Origin: Saccharomycopsis fibuligera x Saccharomycopsis cf. fibuligera
Lineage: Eukaryota; Ascomycota; Saccharomycetes; Ascoideales; Saccharomycopsidaceae
Length of the DNA stretch: 64,000 nucleotides
NCBI GenBank assembly: GCA_001936135.1
Contig: CP012812.1
Location: 868,001-932,000, forward strand
Direction of reading: 5' to 3'
The translations under genes were made by a program, and so were the position numbers. The notes beneath the pieces are model-generated. The model ran no database searches. It was not told where the DNA came from and saw only the letters and a list, made by a program, of their open reading frames with translations. Below are positions 1-9,610 of this stretch, one piece after another (the stretch's first letter is position 1; the number at the start of each line of letters is the position of its first letter).

Positions 1-604
1 CATGTCTCTTTGCATATTATAACTGGCATACATAGGGTTAATCGTGGCTAATTTATTTCGACTTTTCAGTAACTGATATGCATGTAAACGCAGTTACACA
101 ATGTCAGTTCAAAACTGTTTCTCTTTTTCTGTTTTATCCCAATGCGCTTCCAAGGTTTTTATGTGAATGTGGATAATTTAGAAAAACAAAGGTTGAAAAG
201 TAAGGCGTCGAGTCTGCTCCCTGAAAAAACCATCGTTATTTATATATGTCTTTTCCTTGCTGCCTTTCGTAGTTCAGTAACTCTTTTCACTGCTCTATTC
301 TGCAAATATTCTTATTCAGAGCAATCCCTGCCATATTTGATAATATTCAATTACTTAATAGCTTGTCAAAAGAGCCTTATTACAATTAATATATATTGCC
401 CCAGTCTGGTAACATCATTTAAACATTTCAACAGCACTTTTTACTGTTCTACGTGGTTTTTTAGAGTTACTGTGCAAAAAACTTGGCTTTCTCTAGTCAA
501 ATTCTTCAGTTAGCAATTTTCAAACTTTTCGTCCCGTTGCTTTTTTTTGACTTCAATATCCAAATGGATTTTACTTCGGGCTCTAAAAAAAATTGAATAA
601 AAAT
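1..604. other. Intergenic region upstream of first kinesin gene
   Basis: No convincing gene is seen. An open frame at 142-513 has no homology I recognise and is rich in Phe, Leu and Ser as expected of translated AT-rich spacer. A forkhead-like core GTAAAC is at 84-89, too far upstream and too short to weigh heavily. The left end may hold the flank of a gene outside the window. Confidence 0.5.
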
Positions 605-3600
605 ATGACAAAAATTCCTCTTTACCTCAAGCTTAAACCACTAAGCGGGCCTACGAAGTTCACCAATAACCAAAAAGTAATACAACAGTCATCATTGAAA
701 GAAAATGCAATTGACATTGTCTCGGGAAAAGATGCTGACAACAATTTCAAAGTTGCATCCAGCTACTCCTTTGATAAAGTTTTCAACGAAGAATGCACCA
801 CATCTACTCTCTACAATCTGATATTGCATAATTCTATCCAAGATCTCATATTCAAACAAGCTGACACTACAGTTTTCACCCTCGGCCCATCCAACAGCGG
901 AAAATCGTACTCATTATTTGGCAAAAACAATGGAAATAGTGGCATGATACATTATGCCTTGAAAGAATTGTTCAATCAAACTGAAAAATGGAATGGTTCC
1001 AATTATGAAGAAAGTGTGTTTCATGAGATTTTGGGGGTTTACTATGGCGGATTGTTGTTGAACGCCAACGATATCGTTGATGATCCCAAGCAAAAAAGAA
1101 AACAGCAGCCAGATCAGCAGCAGCAACAACAACAAATACTTCTCAGAAAGAATGTTATGAAAGACAACACAAATGACAATGAAAGCATCAGAGCCGGCAA
1201 AAGCACTAAAGGTGTAAACACTGCACCAGTACAAAGCAAACAGATCATATCCATCAGCATGTATGAAATATACAACGACTCCATAATAGATTTACTTGAG
1301 TTGACCAAAGACTATGCATTTCTCAAAAAGCAAATTAAAAAACAAAGTCACAAGTCAACTGAGATATTTACTGATATGAAAGATGGCAAAATAAAACCAG
1401 CAAACATTTTTACAATATCTGTGTCATCTTTCGAACAAGCAGAGTTATTAATTGAATCTGGTCTTAAACGTAGACATGTTTCTTCTACGAACATCAATTC
1501 TATGTCATCCAGATCTCATTTATTTTTGTTGGTTAATGTGCACTCGATTTCTTTGAAAGACCTTTCCAAATCATCCACAATCAAACCAACATTCTCTTCA
1601 AGTTTAGGAAAAAGTGTTTTGACCCATGATGCTTTTCCTGGCAAACAGCTCAAAGTAAAAACATCGCGTTTAACTATATCCGACTTGGCTTGTTCCGAAC
1701 GCTCAAAAGCTGCACAAACCGGAAATAATAAAACTGCTTTTCATGAAGGAAATGTCACTAATCAGTCTTTGACAGAATTGGGAAGAATTTTGAACATTTT
1801 AAACAAAAGCAAAAATAAAACAAAGGAGAAGTCTCTTATCAGAACAGACAAACTAACGCGTCTTTTGCTCAGTGATTACATTAGCAACCCTGATAACAAG
1901 TTAGCGATCTTGGTCAATATCAACCCATATGGTGATATTGCAACCATATTATCTACATTACGCTTGATATCACCATTGCCTAAATTCAAAAACTCTTTGG
2001 TCAACACTACCACCAATAGCACAAGGCTGTCAACGTTCAACTTTAGAATTAACTTCAGAGCTCGAGAGCCAAAAACACTAAAAAGCCCGGCATCATCTAT
2101 AACATCATCTCCATCAACTCCCAAAAATGCCTCGTTTGAAGGACATAGATCAGGAGCTTGTAACAGTCATGTTGATAATTTTCCTACACCTTTATCCTTA
2201 TCTTCAGTCTCCTCTAGAGTGAGCACCATAGTATCATCCAATGACAATAATAATACTAATTTTAATAATAATAGCAATAACAATAATAATAGCAACAGTG
2301 CTATTGCATTTAGACGGCTTTCAATGTTGCAAAAAACACCCCCCTCTCCTATTGTTGTTAGAGGAACCACTGGTAGTAATTGTTCATCTTTCAAGAAAAG
2401 AAGCAATACTTCTCCTTTGGTTGAATCATTTACGGCTTCCAATCAACAAGCCATCAACACCATTTCATCACCTTGCACAAACGCCTCTACTCCAAGTACA
2501 TTAACCTCACCGACCAATACCAAGCAAGGCAGAACTCGTTCATCACCAACCGTATCAGAATTCACATCAGCCACAAGATACACGCATCAGCAAAGTTTGT
2601 CAGCATCAGCAAACATATCTTTTGATACCGTTAAAGCAAATGGAAATATTTTGGGAAATATTGCCACCTCAGGTAACAGCAGCAGCAGAACTCAGGCCAG
2701 TTCAGTTAGCAAAAATGAATCTTGGCCTAGTGTATCTACAGTAACCTCTACTTTTCAGGCTGTTGAATCATGCCTCAAGTCATTGGATATAAACCTTTCT
2801 AATAATATGGACAAGTCTCAAATCATAGAGAAAATTGCATTCAGAGGCCAATCTCTATTTGACGAGAATCTATTTTTAAAGGAGAGAAATAAGTTCCTTG
2901 AAGCTCAGTTGAGTGTCAGAGCGCAAGAAACTATCAACAGTCAAAATGCTGAGATTGAAAAACTTCAAGGGGAGCTTAAGCAAGCTAAGCAGAAAATGAA
3001 TATTATTGAGTCTCAAAATGCTGCTAGTAACAGTAAAATTGTGCATTTGAGCAAAGAAAACAATAATCTCAAGCAGTATAAGCAAGATAATGAAAGAGCA
3101 CTAGAATATAACAACAATGTTTTGGAGAAGTTAAAACAATCAAAACAGTACCAAGAGCGTGAAATTAGCAAGTTGAAAGAACAGGTCAAACTCTCTAATG
3201 AGGAAATAGTACTTTTGAAAAACGAGCTTCATTTGGCCAACGAGGACTTGGAAAATATTAAGCAAAAGTTCACCGTGCTAGCATTTCAACATCGGGAATA
3301 TCGTGAAAAGCTTGCTCAGAATGAGAAAAGCGCTAGTCAATCCAGCAGCAACAGCAGTAGCGATACTGTCAAACCAACAGACGCCAGTAATTTCAACACT
3401 GAGGATCTGAACTCACGGCGTGAGCGGGACCGAATAAGCTCTTTTTATTTTGCCAGTTTCTCGTTTAATTCCACCGCAAATGATGTTGATGAGAAGGAAG
3501 AGCAGCCAGTTGATTTGACAGAACCTTTTTTCAAGCCTGAAGAAGACGGGATAAATGAGGAGAATCTAACTAGCAAGAGTTCTGCTATATTTGATGATCT

Positions 3601-3736
3601 TGACACTAGAAGTGATGACAAGCCAAATAGCTCAGCGACTAACTCTCAATATGGAAGTGAAAATGAGGCTCTGATGAAAAATTATTTTAGTTCTGCCAAA
3701 GAGTTACAGAAAACAAAAATTGAAACTGCAAATTAG
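605..3736 (+). CDS. Kinesin-like motor protein with altered switch II (DLACSE)
   Basis: Predicted 1043-residue kinesin with an N-terminal motor. The first in-frame ATG is at 605; the frame is open four codons further upstream but only with a TTG. The motor begins almost at residue 1 (IPLYLKLKPL). A P-loop GPSNSGKS lies near residues 94-101, switch I NSMSSRSH is present, and switch II near residue 360 reads DLACSER where kinesins normally have DLAGSER. A long insert follows the P-loop region, then a Ser/Asn-rich linker with a poly-Asn patch (2250-2300), a coiled coil around residues 755-905 and an acidic tail. The closest relative in view is the gene at 15389-17974. The early motor start and the long insert recall kinesin-6 (KIF20) motors, which is an inference. 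Loss of the switch II glycine suggests weak or absent ATP-driven movement. Confidence 0.9.
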   Translation: MTKIPLYLKLKPLSGPTKFTNNQKVIQQSSLKENAIDIVSGKDADNNFKVASSYSFDKVFNEECTTSTLYNLILHNSIQDLIFKQADTTVFTLGPSNSGKSYSLFGKNNGNSGMIHYALKELFNQTEKWNGSNYEESVFHEILGVYYGGLLLNANDIVDDPKQKRKQQPDQQQQQQQILLRKNVMKDNTNDNESIRAGKSTKGVNTAPVQSKQIISISMYEIYNDSIIDLLELTKDYAFLKKQIKKQSHKSTEIFTDMKDGKIKPANIFTISVSSFEQAELLIESGLKRRHVSSTNINSMSSRSHLFLLVNVHSISLKDLSKSSTIKPTFSSSLGKSVLTHDAFPGKQLKVKTSRLTISDLACSERSKAAQTGNNKTAFHEGNVTNQSLTELGRILNILNKSKNKTKEKSLIRTDKLTRLLLSDYISNPDNKLAILVNINPYGDIATILSTLRLISPLPKFKNSLVNTTTNSTRLSTFNFRINFRAREPKTLKSPASSITSSPSTPKNASFEGHRSGACNSHVDNFPTPLSLSSVSSRVSTIVSSNDNNNTNFNNNSNNNNNSNSAIAFRRLSMLQKTPPSPIVVRGTTGSNCSSFKKRSNTSPLVESFTASNQQAINTISSPCTNASTPSTLTSPTNTKQGRTRSSPTVSEFTSATRYTHQQSLSASANISFDTVKANGNILGNIATSGNSSSRTQASSVSKNESWPSVSTVTSTFQAVESCLKSLDINLSNNMDKSQIIEKIAFRGQSLFDENLFLKERNKFLEAQLSVRAQETINSQNAEIEKLQGELKQAKQKMNIIESQNAASNSKIVHLSKENNNLKQYKQDNERALEYNNNVLEKLKQSKQYQEREISKLKEQVKLSNEEIVLLKNELHLANEDLENIKQKFTVLAFQHREYREKLAQNEKSASQSSSNSSSDTVKPTDASNFNTEDLNSRRERDRISSFYFASFSFNSTANDVDEKEEQPVDLTEPFFKPEEDGINEENLTSKSSAIFDDLDTRSDDKPNSSATNSQYGSENEALMKNYFSSAKELQKTKIETAN

Positions 3737-4135
3737 ATTAGCCATCGAAAAAGTTAGTGCACATTTCGAGGTTCTAGCTTTTATATATTATATGCACTAC
3801 ACGAACTATAACGACAACTTTTATATACAACTTACGTGAACAAAAAAAAAAAAAAAAAAAGAGTAACATAATTGTAGCTTGGGCTCTTTGTTTTAATTTT
3901 TATAGAGAGTTCATACTCTAATACCGTAATGTTCAAACTGTAGCTTGTATTGATTACATAATACTTTATTTGGCCCATGGCTCCCAACCACCATTCTAGT
4001 GCCAGGAAAAATGACATTTTCAGGCCAAAACAGAATTATGATGGATCAAAGTGCTGTCATTGCTTTGCAATTGCTTAGTGTCTTTGCACAAAAAGTGTTA
4101 AAACAACTTAAAATATTATCACAAACATAATAAAA
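3737..4135. other. Intergenic region, kinesin to ARC15
   Basis: This holds the kinesin terminator region and the ARC15 promoter. A poly-A run of about 19 bases starts at 3842. No gene is seen. Confidence 0.6.
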
Positions 4136-4781
4136 ATGACAGACTGGAGAAGGATTGACATTGATGCATTAGAGCCAGGCAACAAATTGACGCCGCTCGA
4201 TTTGGTTCCTGCAGTGGACCCAGTATCCTATGAAGACTTGTCCGTTATCGGCCAGCAAGTCAAACAGCTACTAGCTAAAGGCGAACATTATGATGCTTTG
4301 GCCTACGGCTTGTCTAATCCTCCATACGGTGGAGACGAACAAACAAAGGTATGTTGAATCTTTAGATCCATTGGATTCTAAGAAAGGTCATGGTTTTTTT
4401 TATACTGATGCCTAACGCATCGAGCCATTGGGTCGTTGTACACTGTTGAGGCAATCCAATGGGATGAAAACACTAGCAGGTTTACGATATAATGACAATT
4501 TTATTTCAATGTTCTTAAAATGATATTAACATTCCTAGTCATTGCATTTGAGTACAGTTTTTGACACGTTAAAATCCATTAAACAATCACAAATTCCAGA
4601 ATTAGTGAGCGACTTGTCTACCGAAGAACATGATGTGTTGGTTAAGTATTTGTACAAATTGATGTCTTTGCCACAAGGACAACAAAATAGTGGTATATTA
4701 TTAGCATGGTTTGATAAGACTATAGAAGTTACGGGGATTGGTCCAATTATACGCCATTTGAATGATAGAAGAACCGTTTAA
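4136..4781 (+). CDS. ARC15: Arp2/3 complex subunit ARPC5 (Arc15), spliced
   Basis: Smallest subunit of the Arp2/3 complex, which nucleates branched actin at cortical patches for endocytosis. Exon 1 is 4136-4348 and exon 2 is 4539-4781; splicing is in phase and gives a 151-residue protein, the usual family length. The N-terminal WRRIDIDALEPG and the conserved C-terminal half (LVKYLYKLM, followed by W and GIGPIIRHLNDRRTV) are typical of ARPC5. The intron starts GTATGT at 4349 and ends CTAG at 4538. Without splicing, the first frame stops two codons after the junction, so the intron is required. The gene is convergent with the catalase gene. Confidence 0.95.
4349..4538 (+). other. Spliceosomal intron of ARC15
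   Basis: This 190-base intron starts GTATGT. The likely branch site is GATATTAAC at 4522-4530, and the 3' site is CTAG at 4535-4538, only about eight bases after the branch motif. Phase 0. Confidence 0.9.
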
Positions 4782-5197
4782 TTTCAAGATGATGTTTATT
4801 GATGTTTTTGTTTTTTTATTATTATTATAACTGGCGATTTTATTTATTTCAACATTGAATTGATACGGTGTATTAACGAATGAAAGTTCTGATTAATTAG
4901 TAGTCCTCTTTCATTGCGTAAGTCATTGCTTGCATTGAAAATACCATAGTTTTGATTGAACGTCGTCAAATCTGGGCATTGACTGCAAAGTAAAAAAAAA
5001 AAAAAAAAAAAAAAAACAGAGTATTTATTTTCTTTAAAGCACTTGAAAGCATTTCAGATGCCATACAATTTCAGAAGCTCTAACCCTTTTAAAATACCGT
5101 ATTATTCATTTTCTCGTCATACATATAAAAACATTAACACGAAATATATAGTAGTACATCAGTCATAAAAAAGCAAAGACACAACAGCATCATTTAC
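4782..5197. other. Convergent intergenic region, ARC15 / catalase
   Basis: This is terminator sequence for two converging genes. It holds a poly-A run of about 24 bases around 4991-5015. No gene is seen. Confidence 0.6.
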
Positions 5198-6868
5198 TTA
5201 AGCAGAAGCAATACCCACTTTTTTAGCATATTCAGCCAAACCAATATTCTCAAAGTTGACACCCAATCCTTTAGCGATTTGTTTACCCAAGTCAGGAGTT
5301 AATAAGCCAAAGTATTGTGCAATTCTTTGTTTCAAACCATCGTCGCTAATGGTGCTAGCGTGGCTTACCACATGATTAATGAAATTCTTTTTATCAGAGT
5401 CACTGTAAACTTTTTCGTACAAAGCTCTTGGCTGTTCAAGATCAAGTTCAGAAATTCCAGAAATGTACACAGAGTGCTTTTGCCACAATGCAAACTCGTG
5501 TTTTCTTTGGGCTTCATGTTTTTGCACTTCAATAGATTTATCCTCAGCCTGTTTCGTCACCACACCCTTGTACTTGTTTTCAACGTAATTAAATGGTTCC
5601 TTTTGGTCTGGTTTGGTTTCCAAGTAGTGAATATCATTATAAGTGGATATATAATCTTGTCTTCTGCCTTGGTTGTAGTATGTAGCTGGTCCATCTCTTT
5701 GGAAATTACCAGCAGCAAATGGGCATGCAGAAGCCTTATCAAAGATAGGTGGTCTGTTAACTGGCAATTGTTGATAGTTAACCCCCAATCTATGGCGAGC
5801 AGTATCACTGTAAGAGAATAGTCTTGATTGTAAGACAGGGTCATTGGATGGTTCAATACCTGGAATCAAGTGAGATGGCGAGAATGCAATTTGTTCAGTT
5901 TCAGCAAAGTAGTTTTCAACATTCTTGTTAAGCACAATCTTACCAGTCTTTCTAAGTGGGAATTCTTTGTGTGGCCAGACCTTCGTTAAATCATTAACAG
6001 AGTATCTAAAGTTTTCTGCTTGTTCTTGGGTCATTGTTTGGACATAAACACCATATTCTGGATAGTTACCGTTTTCAATACGAGCAAACATTTTAGCCAA
6101 GTTGTAGTCTGGGCTAGCACCATTAAGCTTTTCAGCTTCTTCAGAAGAAAGGGTCTTGAATCCTTCTTCAGCCAAAACGTGGATCTGTACATATACAAAG
6201 TCGCCGCTATGATTAACGAATTTAAAAGTGTGACCAGAGTATCCATGCATGGCCCCAAAATCAGCTGGAGTCCCACGGTCACCAAACATATAAGTGATTT
6301 GGTGAATAGATTCAGGATTTTGGGTCAAGTAGTCCCAGTAACGAGTGGAGTCAGCCAAGTGATTTAAGTGTGTTCTAGGATCTCTCTTTTGAGAGTGAAT
6401 GAAATGTGGGAACTTCAATGGATCTCTAATGAAGAACACTGGAGTATTGTTAGCAACCAAATCATAAACTGCACCAGATTTTGAGGTTCTGAACTTGATA
6501 GCAAACCCACGAGGATCCCTCAAAGTATCTGGAGTACCATGTTCACCACCAACAGTAGAGAATCTAATAGAAACAGAACATTTGTAGCCTGGGTCTTGGA
6601 AAATTTCGGCAGTAGTAATGTCGGATAAAGAGTCAGTACATTCATAGTAACCATGGAATACATGACCATTAGCATGTACTACTCTTTCTGGAATTCTTTC
6701 GAAATCAAAATGACTTAAAGAATCAAGCAAGTTGAAATCTTGCAATAATAAAGGACCACCAGGACCAGCGGTTTGTGCACTGTAAGGGTGAGCTGGAACG
6801 GCCACACCATTGGAAGTGGTGAAAAGAATTGGTTTTTCAGAAATCCCAGAAGATGAATTGGAAGCCAT
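5198..6868 (-). CDS. Monofunctional haem catalase
   Basis: Breaks down hydrogen peroxide to water and oxygen. The first ATG is at 6868, giving 556 residues; the frame runs nine codons further back only to a TTG. Catalase signatures are clear: distal His65 in ERVVHANG, RFSTVGG, DPRGFA, the catalytic Asn in VANNTPVFFIRDP (about 140-141) and the haem-ligand Tyr in RLFSYSDTARHRLG. The C-terminal catalase-related domain is present. It is about 40-70 residues longer than the Saccharomyces and C. albicans peroxisomal catalases that I recall, with added sequence after the core, and ends VGIASA with no SKL-type peroxisomal signal. No CTG codon occurs in frame. A TATA box and a stress-response-like AGGGG lie upstream. 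Family is certain; orthology to CTA1/CAT1 is less so because the core is fairly divergent. Confidence 0.95.
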   Translation of the reverse strand: MASNSSSGISEKPILFTTSNGVAVPAHPYSAQTAGPGGPLLLQDFNLLDSLSHFDFERIPERVVHANGHVFHGYYECTDSLSDITTAEIFQDPGYKCSVSIRFSTVGGEHGTPDTLRDPRGFAIKFRTSKSGAVYDLVANNTPVFFIRDPLKFPHFIHSQKRDPRTHLNHLADSTRYWDYLTQNPESIHQITYMFGDRGTPADFGAMHGYSGHTFKFVNHSGDFVYVQIHVLAEEGFKTLSSEEAEKLNGASPDYNLAKMFARIENGNYPEYGVYVQTMTQEQAENFRYSVNDLTKVWPHKEFPLRKTGKIVLNKNVENYFAETEQIAFSPSHLIPGIEPSNDPVLQSRLFSYSDTARHRLGVNYQQLPVNRPPIFDKASACPFAAGNFQRDGPATYYNQGRRQDYISTYNDIHYLETKPDQKEPFNYVENKYKGVVTKQAEDKSIEVQKHEAQRKHEFALWQKHSVYISGISELDLEQPRALYEKVYSDSDKKNFINHVVSHASTISDDGLKQRIAQYFGLLTPDLGKQIAKGLGVNFENIGLAEYAKKVGIASA

Positions 6869-7028
6869 TATAGTGTGAATGTTAGTTGTCTGCAAGTTGT
6901 CTGCAAGTTTTCAGCGAGTATAAGATGAAATTGGATTAGGGTAGAGAGAAGATTAATGTGGATTCAAGAATAAAAAGAAAATAGATGTAGCGGTAATTCC
7001 AATACTACCGAGAGGAAGAATTTAATAA

Positions 7029-7036
7029 CTTATATA
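7029..7036 (-). promoter_or_regulatory. TATA box of the catalase gene
   Basis: Reads TATATAAG on the minus strand, about 160 bases before the catalase ATG. This suits a strongly inducible yeast promoter. Confidence 0.5.
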
Positions 7037-7062
7037 CGAACCAAGAACAGCCCGATTTGTTA

Positions 7063-7067
7063 AGGGG
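7063..7067 (+). promoter_or_regulatory. Possible stress-response element (AGGGG)
   Basis: AGGGG, the Msn2/4-type stress element, lies upstream of the catalase TATA box. The five-base core is common by chance, so its support comes only from its place before an oxidative-stress gene. Confidence 0.3.
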
Positions 7068-7984
7068 GGACGGTCATTGGATTGCTGCATTTCAGCAGAG
7101 AACAGCAATTCTACTGCATGGCAAACTTCATTGACATCATCAGTCAAAAAAGATACAGGACAAAAACAATTCGCATTAGAAATGACGGGGGTCTGGACTT
7201 TTAGAGCTGTCTGACAGATTCTGTCTCTCGTACTAACCGGCATAGTTAAGCAATTGTGGCTGATTGTGCAGCGTTCATCATCATCTATCCAGCCCCGATT
7301 TATAACATTTCGCGTTCTGGAAGAGTTTCCAACATCGGACTGCATTGAGAAGTATATGTCAGAAAAATTTGCCACATCGCATGGCTAGTTCTGACAGCTT
7401 ACTAACAATTCTTTAGCCCAATTTCAATTGAACAAGCTCGTTCTAGAAAAATAAAAGCTCCGCAACTTTTAAAATTCAACTATCTACACCAAAACCATTA
7501 TTGTAGTCTTTGTTCTTTAGTTTCTGTTGGTAGAAAATTCCTCTTTGGGTCCTCCTGCCAGCGCCAGCAACCAGTACAGTGAATACACACAAGTGTGTTA
7601 ACATTTCATAAAACATGGGTCTCTCAGACCCATAGATACTTTCCTTTGATCAAACAAGCTTGTCCAATGGAAATCCTAGAATATGTAATCACTGCAAAAA
7701 CGTTTTTCCACTTGGCAAGCATGGTGGGCTGAGAGCAACCGAGCAAACACAGAGTGACAACATGCAGCAGCCAGCGGAGTTCTTCTCCAGTGGTTGTGAG
7801 CCCTCAGAGAAATTGCAGTCTGGATATTTCATTCTTATTAATTCCTCTAAACAGGTGGTGTATGTAGCATACATATATGCTATAGCATTCCGAATCAGAA
7901 AACAGAAATAAATCATTCCTACAGCACAACTGCCATACTGAATCTTTACCCAATCTAAACTAGCACCGCTTCTGCTCTTTAAAT

Positions 7985-8816
7985 ATGTCTGTGTCGATAA
8001 TTACTGGTGCTTCTGCTGGAATTGGCAATTCCATTGCACGCCACATTCTCGATTCGTCATCAAGTACTAAAGTCCTCCTAACAGCCCGCTCCGAGGCACC
8101 GTTGAAACAAATCTCTGAAAAATACGGGGAAGAAAGAGTCTCATATTTAATTGGCGACATTGCTGATGAAAATTTGAGCTCTGCTTTGGTTAGCAAGGCT
8201 ATTGAGAAGTTTGGGGCCATCAATTCCATCATTGCCAATGCTGGAGTCTTAGAACCAGTTGAATCAGTTCAAAATGTCACTATCAAACAGTGGAAAAAAT
8301 TATTCGACGTCAACTATTTTTCGGTGGTGGATTTGGTCAGTAAAGCCATTCCACACTTAAAGAAAACCAATGGCAATGTTATTCTAGTCTCTTCTGGTGC
8401 CTCAACCAAGTCAACAGTAAGTGTTTGCTTAATATTAAGATTGTGCTTGCTCATTGCTTATTATTTACTAACACGCTCAACAGTATGGCTGGGCCGCTTA
8501 CGGTGCCTCTAAAGCTGCGATCAATCATTTCGCTATTTGCGTGGCTGCTGAGGTTCCAGAGATCAAAACTGTCGCCGTTGCCCCAGGAGTGGTGGATACC
8601 AAGATGCAAAACGACATCAGAGACATTCATGGCAAAAGTATGACATCGGAAGCATTGCAAAGATTCCTTGATTTGAAGAAAAACAATCAATTATTGGACC
8701 CCGACTATGTTGCCAAAATATACGGTAACTTAGCCCTTAACGGGATTTCCGAAGAACTTAATGGCCAATATGTCAGATACAACGATGACAAGCTCAAAAG
8801 CTATCGCGAAGACTGA
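7985..8816 (+). CDS. Short-chain dehydrogenase/reductase (YIR035C/IRC24-like), spliced
   Basis: NAD(P)-dependent oxidoreductase of the classical SDR family, 254 residues after splicing. Exon 1 (7985-8416) carries the cofactor motif TGASAGIG and the NAG motif (IIANAG); exon 2 (8484-8816) starts exactly before the catalytic YGASK. The catalytic Ser is in VSSGAS at the end of exon 1, so neither exon could work alone. It most resembles the budding-yeast Yir035c/Yir036c (Irc24, benzil reductase) group; the true substrate is not evident. Without splicing, the first frame continues into a non-homologous tail. The gene stands alone on the plus strand. Confidence 0.92.
8417..8483 (+). other. Spliceosomal intron of the short-chain dehydrogenase gene
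   Basis: A 67-base intron with GTAAGT at the 5' end, a perfect branch site TACTAAC at 8466-8472 and CAG at 8481-8483. Phase 0; it separates the nucleotide-binding half from the catalytic Tyr-Lys half. Confidence 0.93.
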
Positions 8817-9610
8817 CCAAGATAATAAGACTGTAAGTAGATAGCTAAAAATAGAATAATAAACGATATTATAATTACAACTTACAAAACTTTAAATGCA
8901 ATTGTTTTTCTCCACAGAAAAAAATTCAGCATTGAATATACTTTTACAAAACTTTATAGCAAAGCTATAAATATGTAGCAGCGCGTTAGAGGAAGCATTC
9001 AATAAGGCAAACAATAATGCAAACCCAAAAGTTAAACACCTCAACGAGAACTAACGCAGCGCATTTATTCTAAGAAACCGGAACGAGATATTACATGTGC
9101 CTCTACTGTTAATAAAGTCACATAACATCCAACTATAAAGCTGTGGTTGATAAACTACTTCCCGTACCCATAACGAGACAGGAAGTAGAATATATAGGCT
9201 CCTATTATAAAATATAGTATAATACGTTAAGTATTACCTACTGATGTTAAAGAAAGGAAAAAGAAGAGGGAGAAAAAATTTAAAAAGAAAATTGCAGCGA
9301 AACAGGACCTTATATAGTTTTCTGGAGTACAGCTCCGGCGCTTAGCTCTGGCGCTTAGGAGAAAAATTTTCTTACTACCAGTAGACAGGGTAACACTGTG
9401 TGGTTGCTCCAAGATACAGGTTCCTCCTACATCTTATTATCACATGACTATAGGTGCTTGTTTTTTGTTTTTGTTTTGCCGCACTGGACGTTCTCAACAT
9501 CGGCTGCAGAGCACTGATGATGATTTGATGATTTAGATGGAATCGTCAAAGCAGTCATTGGTGTGCATATAGAGCGTGTATCACATGCCACTAAAAAACC
9601 ATCAAATGGG
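8817..9610. other. Intergenic region before the WD40 gene
   Basis: No gene is seen. A 13-base imperfect tandem repeat (AGCTCCGGCGCTT, then AGCTCTGGCGCTT) is at 9331-9356. The coding frame of the next gene is open upstream to 9563 but has no ATG before 9611. Confidence 0.5.

Larger units (their letters stand above)
6869..7984. other. Divergent promoter region, catalase / short-chain dehydrogenase
   Basis: About 1.1 kb with no convincing gene, relatively rich in G+C for spacer. It carries the catalase TATA box and a stress-response-like element (listed separately). The palindrome TTCTAGAA near 7439-7446 resembles part of a heat-shock element. Open frames at 7022-7375 (minus) and 7660-7911 (plus) have no ATG at their listed ends or no recognisable similarity. 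Confidence 0.5.

Noticed and set aside
142-513. Plus-strand open frame of 123 codons
   Set aside because: Composition of translated AT-rich spacer, no motif, no similarity I know; not called as a gene.
7022-7375. Minus-strand open frame of 117 codons in the catalase promoter
   Set aside because: Begins with GTG, overlaps the catalase TATA box and stress element, and shows no recognisable domain.
7439-7446. Heat-shock element TTCTAGAA
   Set aside because: Only two of the usual three units are present; noted but not called.
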